Origin: an uncultured Allobaculum sp.
Lineage (GTDB): Bacteria; Bacillota_I; Bacilli_A; Erysipelotrichales; Erysipelotrichaceae
DNA: 49,491 nucleotides
Reading direction: 5' to 3'
Assembly (NCBI GenBank): GCA_910579655.1
Contig: CAJTVE010000016.1
Coordinates: 1 to 49,491, forward strand
The position numbers and the translations under genes were made by a program. Below the pieces are notes generated by a model, which saw only the letters and a list, made by a program, of their open reading frames with translations, did no database searches and was not told the DNA's origin. Position 1 is the stretch's first letter, and each line of letters begins with the position of its first letter. Shown here in pieces: positions 44,235-49,491 of this stretch.

Positions 44235-44284
44235 GCAAGGATACCCCACCCAAACTGCAAGGCAGTTTGGGTGGGGTCATTGAC
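44235..44284 (-). repeat. Dispersed palindromic repeat, copy 2
   Basis: A near-perfect hairpin: CCCCACCCAAACTGC - AAG - GCAGTTTGGGTGGGG, flanked by GCAAGGATA and TCATTGAC. Matches 4438-4491 in its outer parts, with base changes in the arms. It lies between the glutaredoxin-like and UPF0597 genes. No T-run on the minus strand, so not a plain terminator. Confidence 0.65.
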
Positions 44285-44350
44285 GTGATGTACGGATAAC
44301 GCTCTTAAGTTTGATGCTCGAGAATAAACGGTTCGATCCTTCGCTTTTCT

Positions 44351-44599
44351 TTACAGAATCTCGGCAAGATCGAGTGTTAACGTGCCATCTTCTTTTTCGA
44401 AGCAAGGAATGCCCAGGCTGGCGGTATGACGGACATCTGCATACACATCACTTTCTTCGCGGAGTTTTAAATATTGTTTGAGGGCATTGTGGCAGGAAAG
44501 GATATCCACAAAATCAGTCTGTACGCCCGCTTCCATCAGGCGGTGAAGTGCATAAAGAGTATCAGGGCACAGGTGGCTTCCAATTACAGTAACTTTCAT
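44351..44599 (-). CDS. Small glutaredoxin-like protein
   Basis: 82 residues. Thioredoxin fold start MKVTVIGSHLCPDTLYALHRL with CPDT in the active-site position (one cysteine, as in monothiol-like forms) and a TASLGIPCF cis-Pro region followed by a second cysteine. Probably a thiol/disulfide or persulfide carrier for neighbouring enzymes (inference). The second ATG of an ATGATG pair is chosen because AAGGAG lies 7 nt before it. Confidence 0.75.
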   Translation of the reverse strand: MKVTVIGSHLCPDTLYALHRLMEAGVQTDFVDILSCHNALKQYLKLREESDVYADVRHTASLGIPCFEKEDGTLTLDLAEIL

Positions 44600-44825
44600 C
44601 ATTTGTCTCCTTCTAGTGTATGGGGATCAATTCCATAGTTCTACTTCTAATTGATATAGAACAAGAATCGATAGAAACAGGCGGGTTTTGCGGTTGAATT
44701 TCTGATCTTCGAACTCAACCGCTGGGCCTGTGGGAATTCTTATTTGTGTTCAGTTTTCAGTGGTTTTGGGCTGCAATTTTGTTCAGGGGTTTCGTTCAGC
44801 AAGTTTTCGGCTGATGAAATCTGTC

Positions 44826-45194
44826 TTATTTGATCGCAATGGCTTCAATTTCGCAGAGTACGCCTTTTGGCAGTTCACAGACCGCAACGCAGGAACGAGC
44901 CGGCTTGGATACGAAATATTGGGCATAAACTTCGTTAAAGGCTGCGAAGTCATTCATGTCGGCTAAAAAGCAGGTTGTTTTGATGACATGCTCAAAGCTG
45001 CTTCCAGCGGCTTCAAGAATCGCACCGACATTTTTGCAGGACTGTTCACTCTGGGCAGCGATGCCTTCTGGTACAAGACCGGTTTCTGGATTGACTGGAA
45101 TCTGGCCGGAAGTAAAAATCATTCCATTTGTTTCGTAAGCCTGGGAGTATGGGCCGATGGCTCCTGGTGCCTTTTTGGTTTCAATTACATTCAT
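44826..45194 (-). CDS. ridA: RidA-family 2-aminoacrylate/imine deaminase
   Basis: 122 residues from ATG 45194 (AAGGAG upstream). Motifs: APGAIGPYSQA, FTSGQIPVNPETG, the FLADMNDFAAFNEVYAQYF helix, catalytic Arg in PARSCVAV and a final EIEAIAIK. RidA hydrolyses the 2-aminoacrylate and related imines that PLP and iron-sulfur lyases release. The placement between a C-S lyase operon and cysteine desulfidase-like genes fits this role exactly. Confidence 0.9.
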   Translation of the reverse strand: MNVIETKKAPGAIGPYSQAYETNGMIFTSGQIPVNPETGLVPEGIAAQSEQSCKNVGAILEAAGSSFEHVIKTTCFLADMNDFAAFNEVYAQYFVSKPARSCVAVCELPKGVLCEIEAIAIK

Positions 45195-45298
45195 CACTCT
45201 GTTCTCCTTTTCTTGATTTATTTTCTTGATTGTTTTCGTTGACAAATCATCTTTCAATTTCGTATTTGGATTGTCTTTTTCGGTTATCGACCGTTTTC

Positions 45299-46585
45299 TT
45301 AATTGCAGCTTGCTGTTTCCAGTTCTTCGTCAGAAACAGCCGCCTGTTTTCTGGTTTCGTGTTTCTTTTTGAGCCAGTCTTTTCCTTCAATCAGACGAGT
45401 AACCATCATCGCCGCAATGGTATCGCCAGAAGCGTTCAGACAGGTCGCCGCCGGGTCAAACAGGAAGCCAAGAGTAGCGATTAACGGGAAAGCTTCAGAG
45501 GGGAAGCCAAACATGCTGACAATTAACATTTCACCAACAAGCCCGCCGCCTGGCGCGCCAGAAAGAACAAAGGCGCTTAATACCGCAACGGCAATCGCCA
45601 TGCCATAAGTTCCCAGACCGGTGAAGTTCATGCCAAACACACCAAACAGGAACGCGATTTTTGTAATCGAACTTAATACGGATCCATCCATATGCATGGT
45701 GCATCCCATTGGCAAAACCAGATCACTGACATCTTCCGGAACACCGATGTTATTGCAGGCTTCCTTGCTGACTGGCAGTGTTGCAGCCGAAGACTGCGTA
45801 GCAAAAGCTGTAATGGCAGGAGTAAAGATATATTTCAACATTCTCTTGACACCTTGCCTGCCGCCCGCAAACCAGGCATACAATGGGAAGAAAACAACCA
45901 CATACAACAGGCATAATGGATAGTAAACAAGCATCGAACGACCATAATTTCCAATCAGTTCTGGTCCATAGACGGCAATCAGGTTGGCAAAGTAAGCACC
46001 AAGTCCGATGGGAGCGACTTTCATGATGACACTGACAAATTTCATGATCACTTGGTTGAGACTGGTCAGCCATTTTCCCATGGCACTTTCTTCCCCGCCA
46101 CATGCCGAGACGCAAAATCCGAAAATCATCGCAAAGATGATCAACGGAAGCATGTGCGATTTATCCAGCAGTTCGCTGAAGTCACTGACAGTCAGGGCAC
46201 TGACGATCATGTCACTGGCCGACATGGTCTGTTCAACTTCGGCTGCCCCCATCTCAATGGTGACGCCAGAAGATGGGTTGAACAAATTGACCCAGATCAG
46301 GACCATGATTCCCGCAAAGGCGCCGGTAACTAAGAAGGTTACGATCGTCCAGGCCAGAATCTTTCCAAGACGTTTCATGTTGGCCATGGCTCCAACGGCT
46401 GAAGCAATCGAGGCAAAGACCAGTGGAACAACAATGGTAAACATCAGGTTTAAGAAGATATCGCCTAAAGGTTTCAGCATGACACCAAGTGATGGGGAAA
46501 CAATCCCGATGACTGCACCGATGGCAATTCCGCCAAGCAGCAGGATCGGCATTTTATACTGTTGCCAGAATGTTTTTTTCTGCAT
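45299..46585 (-). CDS. Dicarboxylate/amino-acid:cation symporter (DAACS)
   Basis: 428 residues, eight membrane segments with two hairpin loops. Family motifs: ATQSSAATLPVS (hairpin 1), MGCTMHMDGS and GAPGGGLVGEML (hairpin 2). DAACS members import glutamate, aspartate, serine or L-cystine (TcyP). The cluster suggests cystine or a thioether amino acid; the sequence does not settle it. A GCTGTCA/TGACAGC hairpin (46604-46622) lies just before its AAAGGAG site. It follows patB by 100 bp. Confidence 0.87.
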   Translation of the reverse strand: MQKKTFWQQYKMPILLLGGIAIGAVIGIVSPSLGVMLKPLGDIFLNLMFTIVVPLVFASIASAVGAMANMKRLGKILAWTIVTFLVTGAFAGIMVLIWVNLFNPSSGVTIEMGAAEVEQTMSASDMIVSALTVSDFSELLDKSHMLPLIIFAMIFGFCVSACGGEESAMGKWLTSLNQVIMKFVSVIMKVAPIGLGAYFANLIAVYGPELIGNYGRSMLVYYPLCLLYVVVFFPLYAWFAGGRQGVKRMLKYIFTPAITAFATQSSAATLPVSKEACNNIGVPEDVSDLVLPMGCTMHMDGSVLSSITKIAFLFGVFGMNFTGLGTYGMAIAVAVLSAFVLSGAPGGGLVGEMLIVSMFGFPSEAFPLIATLGFLFDPAATCLNASGDTIAAMMVTRLIEGKDWLKKKHETRKQAAVSDEELETASCN

Positions 46586-46686
46586 AAGATTCTCCTTTGA
46601 TCAGCTGTCACAGCTTGACAGCGAAGATGGATTCAATAATTGGCCGGATCTTGAAAGATCCTGTATGCGATGTTCAATTTGCTTTC

Positions 46687-47862
46687 TTATTTTTCCAGCG
46701 CATCCACAGCTTCTTTGAGCTGCTTCATGGCTTTTTCAAGGGTGGATCTTGGACAGGCTGCATTCAGCCGCATGTAACCAGAAAGGCTTCGACCAAAGGT
46801 ATACCCTTCATTGAGTCCCAGTTTTGCTTTGTAAATGAAGAAATCGCGTAATTCTTCATTGCTCATGCCCAGTGCGCGGCAATCCAGCCACATCAGGTAT
46901 GTTGCATCAGGATTGTTTGGCTGAATCTGAGGGATGTATTTTTGGCAATAGTCGCAGACGTAATCGAAGTTGCCCTGCAGATAAACGAGCAGCTGTTCGA
47001 GCCAGTCTTCACCATGGTTGTAAGCAGCTTCCATCGCCACGGAACTGAATGCGTTGTTGCGATGGATATCCATGCCGCCCCAGAAATCATCGAATTTCTT
47101 TTTCATTTCGGCATTCGGGAAAATCGTTGTGCTCGCCTGGAGTCCTGCCAGATTGAAGGTTTTGGTCGCGGAAACACAGGTGATCACATGCTCTGCAATT
47201 TCAGGCGATAAAGTAACGGTTGGCGTATGATGTTTTCCATGGAAAATCAGGTCGGAATGGATTTCATCGGAAACGATCAGCGTGCCATTTTCAATGCACA
47301 GTTCTGCCATCTTGCGCAGATCTTCTCGATCCCAGACAATTCCAAGTGGATTGTGCGGGTTGCACAGCAGGAAGATTTTGCAGTCCTTGACCTTGTTGGC
47401 AAAGTCATCGAAATCAACATGCCATTTGCCGTCTTTTTCAACGAGCTTATTTTCGACAACTTCTCTGCCGCTTGCTTCGGTGATGTCGTAGAATTCTGAA
47501 TACACCGGAGTCTGAATCAGGACTTTGTCACCAGGCTCAGAAAACAGGCGGATGATTCCACACATTGCTGGCACAACCCCTAAGCTCCAGCTCATCAGTT
47601 CTGTGTCTGGTTTCCAGTTGTTGCGGCGGATTTCCCAGCCCTGCACAGCTTTGAAGTAGGTTTCTGGACGGGAGGTGTAACCCCAGATGCCCTCTTTTGC
47701 CTTTTCGACACAGGCATCGATGATTGGCTGGGCGGTTTTGAAATCCATATCAGCTACCCATAATGGAATTACGTCATCTGTACCGAATTTTTTGGTTCGC
47801 TCATCGTATTTGGAGGAGCGGTTGTTGCTGCGATCAATCACTTCGTCGAAATTGTATTTCAT
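46687..47862 (-). CDS. MalY/PatB-family PLP-dependent C-S lyase
   Basis: 391 residues, fold-type I aminotransferase family. Typical start YNFDEVIDRSNNRSSKYD and LWVADMDF, PLP site with NPHNPLG (Asn168), SDEIHSDL (Asp199) and Lys234 in SATKTFNLAG. Family members cleave cystathionine, cystine or S-alkylcysteines to pyruvate, ammonia and a thiol. It is the first gene of the minus-strand sulfur cluster, divergent from the XRE regulator. An operator-like palindrome overlaps its promoter. Confidence 0.9.
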   Translation of the reverse strand: MKYNFDEVIDRSNNRSSKYDERTKKFGTDDVIPLWVADMDFKTAQPIIDACVEKAKEGIWGYTSRPETYFKAVQGWEIRRNNWKPDTELMSWSLGVVPAMCGIIRLFSEPGDKVLIQTPVYSEFYDITEASGREVVENKLVEKDGKWHVDFDDFANKVKDCKIFLLCNPHNPLGIVWDREDLRKMAELCIENGTLIVSDEIHSDLIFHGKHHTPTVTLSPEIAEHVITCVSATKTFNLAGLQASTTIFPNAEMKKKFDDFWGGMDIHRNNAFSSVAMEAAYNHGEDWLEQLLVYLQGNFDYVCDYCQKYIPQIQPNNPDATYLMWLDCRALGMSNEELRDFFIYKAKLGLNEGYTFGRSLSGYMRLNAACPRSTLEKAMKQLKEAVDALEK

Positions 47863-47948
47863 CGTTTGTTCTCTCCTTGTGGATGCTTCTCAAAACACAT
47901 GAAGGGAAGCTTTGCCTCGGCCGTTGGCTCTGCCTCTTCCTGGTTTTG

Positions 47949-47977
47949 ACTATACTCTCATTTTGAAAGCGCTTTTT
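47949..47977 (-). promoter_or_regulatory. patB promoter with cre-like palindrome
   Basis: Minus-strand TATAGT (47949-47954) is a plausible -10. Ten bases upstream, TGAAAGCGCTTTTT (47964-47977, plus strand) overlaps the -35 region. It matches the CcpA cre consensus at 12 of 14 positions, which suggests catabolite control of the sulfur cluster. Confidence 0.45.
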
Positions 47978-48067
47978 GAGGCTGAGTTTCGTATGAGGAA
48001 ACAATTTCTTTAAAATGTTTCCTGCTGCTGCCTGGAACGTTTGATTTTGGAAAGGTTCAAGTGTATA

Positions 48068-48116
48068 TCAAATTTATGAATAAATTTGAGCGGTTTCATC
48101 ATTTTAAAGAAACCGC
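48068..48116. promoter_or_regulatory. Two adjacent inverted repeats between patB and the XRE gene
   Basis: TCAAATTTA-TGAA-TAAATTTGA (48068-48089) is a perfect 9-bp palindrome. Directly after it, GCGGTTTC - 11 nt - GAAACCGC (48090-48116). No T-runs. Good candidates for sites of the divergent XRE regulator. Confidence 0.5.
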
Positions 48117-48209
48117 ACGCTCGATCGCTTTTATTCCTGCAAGATTTTAAAATCATTGTTTTTGATTGATCGAAGAACACAAAGGAATTGAAAACGAGAA
48201 AGGATAAAA

Positions 48210-48914
48210 ATGGATGTAAACAAAGAAATCGGAGCGAAAATCCGCTTCTATCGGAAGAAAAAAGGATTGACGGTCGACCAGCTGGCCCAAATTGTTCACA
48301 AAAGCAAGTCGACCATTTCAAAATATGAATCAGGCGCGATCGTAATGGATATCCTCTCCCTCTACGATCTGGCCGAAGCACTGGATGTGAAAGTGACACA
48401 GCTGCTGTATCTGCCGCTCAAAGACGCATCTTCTGCCCCTGCCGGATTTGTTCCCGCCTTTTTTAATGGACTGAATCATGTCTACATGTACTACTTCGAT
48501 GGACGGATCAACGACATCAATCGCTGTGTCATCGATATTGCCGGCCAGACTCAACCAGGTGTATACCAAATCCAGATGTATATGAATGTTCAGGATTTCG
48601 AACACTACACGTTATGCGAAAACATCTATGAAGGAACAATGGTTCATTACGATGCCCTGACGATGATGGTCCTGCAAAACCTCGGGATGGAAATGGACCG
48701 TTACCAGATCGGCGTTCCCAGTCCCTATATGAATGCGCCGGTAAAATGGGCTCTTGCTTTTGGGATTTCCAGCCGGCCTTTGATGCCAACCTCAACCAAA
48801 GTACTTCTCTCGAAAGTGGTTCAGCCGGAAACCGCCGAATTCAAAAAGAGCCTGCGATTGTCCAAAGAAGATATCCGATTGATGAAGCTTTACAACATGT
48901 TGACGGTGATGTAA
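48210..48914 (+). CDS. XRE-family transcriptional regulator with unknown sensor domain
   Basis: 234 residues. Residues 8-62 are a Cro/CI-type helix-turn-helix (IGAKIRFYRKKKGLTVDQLA, then KSKSTISKYESG). Residues 85-234 are a mixed alpha/beta domain that I do not recognise. AAAGGA lies 5-6 nt before the ATG. Divergent transcription from patB and the palindromes between them suggest it controls the sulfur cluster and perhaps itself (inference). Confidence 0.82.
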   Translation: MDVNKEIGAKIRFYRKKKGLTVDQLAQIVHKSKSTISKYESGAIVMDILSLYDLAEALDVKVTQLLYLPLKDASSAPAGFVPAFFNGLNHVYMYYFDGRINDINRCVIDIAGQTQPGVYQIQMYMNVQDFEHYTLCENIYEGTMVHYDALTMMVLQNLGMEMDRYQIGVPSPYMNAPVKWALAFGISSRPLMPTSTKVLLSKVVQPETAEFKKSLRLSKEDIRLMKLYNMLTVM

Positions 48915-49179
48915 GAGGATTTCTATTCACCGTAGCCTATTTTTAGCTAATCCAGCTATACGGATAAAATGAAGCTGCCCTAGAATCCCTACGGCTGGTT
49001 CCTCTGCTGGGTTGAAAAAAGCTCTTTCACCTTCAGAGCAAGGCTAATGATCCGCTGGCCATTAACCGGGATGAAGGATAAACTTTTCCGTGCCCAACAA
49101 ACTTGCGTTTGTACAGAGTTGGACTCGCTTCATATATAGCGGACTGCAGATTAAATGCATTTCAAAAATACATCGCAAG

Positions 49180-49293
49180 ACACCTTGGGCTTTCGCCCAT
49201 GCCGCAATAAAACAAGTGAGGCCTCTTCAATCAAGTGGACTAAGAGGCCGAATTTTCAAAGCAGATTGGACTTACATCATTGCTGAATGCCAG
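49180..49293 (-). ncRNA. Possible TnpB guide RNA / element end
   Basis: Directly after the TnpB-like stop (minus strand) lie GGCCTCTT - 14 nt - AAGAGGCC (49220-49249) and TGGGC-GAAA-GCCCA, a GNRA hairpin (49186-49199). In IS200/IS605 elements the guide RNA covers the tnpB 3' end and the right end of the element. Location and hairpins fit; nothing more can be seen. No protein gene is evident from 48915 to 49293. Confidence 0.3.
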
Positions 49294-49491
49294 TTACGCA
49301 CATGGTTTTGATGCCTTTGTTTCAGACTTCTTTGCTTTGGACTTTCCTTTTTTGGGAGGAATATAGAATTCACTGTAATTCTGAGCCCGCCGGGCAATCA
49401 CATAGGCTGCCGCCTGATGACGGCTGATCCCCAGCTTTTCAGAGTACTTCTCGTCCCCAAGAACAGATGACCAGTAGGGAGAGACGTAATA
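49294..49491 (-). mobile_element. tnpB: C-terminus of a TnpB-like IS200/IS605-type protein (partial)
   Basis: 65 residues before the stop, cut by the window edge. SSVLGDEKYSEKLGISRHQ followed by AAAYVIARRAQNYSE matches the final segment of TnpB-like proteins (S-x-IG-x2-KY, G-[LI]-S-x-H-x-AAA-x-VI-[AG]-RR), which contains the last RuvC part. TnpB is an RNA-guided nuclease of IS200/IS605 and IS607 elements. A basic, low-complexity tail (KKGKSKAKKSETKAS) ends the protein. The complete gene and its state cannot be judged here. Confidence 0.65.

Noticed and set aside
44285..44350. tRNA-like GGTTCGATCC sequence near 44330
   Set aside because: No acceptor stem, anticodon arm or CCA end can be folded around it.
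1..49491. CRISPR array or regular direct repeats
   Set aside because: No series of 24-40 bp repeats with regular spacers was seen; the only dispersed repeat has two copies 40 kb apart.

Overview
The window looks like a chromosomal segment of a Gram-positive Bacillota with middling GC (by eye about 45-48 percent). Evidence: strong AGGAGG-type ribosome sites, a PASTA-kinase/PP2C pair in an rlmN-prpC-prkC-rsgA-rpe-thiN order, pyruvate phosphate dikinase, an Spx/ArsC-like protein, an ECF-type thiamine precursor transporter and many U-tailed terminators. Gene content suggests a fermentative, gut-type anaerobe. An Erysipelotrichales relative is my best guess, but the sequence alone does not prove it. 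No rRNA, tRNA or CRISPR array was seen.

Layout. (1) 1-4.5 kb: a sugar/polyol module on the minus strand, with a GPH-family symporter (cut by the left edge), a zinc polyol dehydrogenase and a ROK repressor. A shared operator-like box lies at the dehydrogenase and repressor promoters. (2) 4.9-14.6 kb: housekeeping genes: ppdK with an in-frame upstream Spx-like reading frame, trpS, a SIMPL-domain protein, murD, mraY and rpmB. Most have their own terminators. (3) 14.8-28.3 kb: a long minus-strand block: TrmH-type methyltransferase, DUF4438 protein, priA, rsmB, rlmN, prpC, prkC, rsgA, rpe, thiN and an unusual membrane protein joining a DUF308-like domain to a permuted papain-like domain. (4) 28.35-29.6 kb: an AI-2E-family permease. 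(5) 29.7-34.8 kb: a thiamine salvage operon, TPP riboswitch-terminator-thiW-thiM-thiE-thiD-cytX. It takes up and phosphorylates both thiamine halves and joins them. thiN lies in block 3. (6) 35.1-38.2 kb: an unrecognised acidic protein with a Rossmann-like half, and an MFS transporter.

(7) 38.6-48.9 kb is the most interesting part. A co-directional minus-strand cluster encodes a PatB/MalY C-S lyase, a dicarboxylate/amino-acid symporter, RidA, a small CPDT glutaredoxin-like protein, two overlapping divergent UPF0597 (cysteine desulfidase-like) proteins, a CoA-disulfide reductase with a rhodanese domain, and a nitroreductase-family protein. A divergent XRE regulator sits at its head, and palindromes lie between them. 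I infer a cyst(e)ine or thio-amino-acid catabolic system: uptake, C-S cleavage to pyruvate, ammonia and sulfide, removal of 2-aminoacrylate by RidA, and persulfide/disulfide handling.

(8) At the right edge is the C-terminus of a TnpB-like (IS200/IS605-type) protein, followed by hairpins that could belong to its guide RNA and element end. A palindromic repeat of about 50 bp occurs twice, at 4.4 kb and 44.2 kb.
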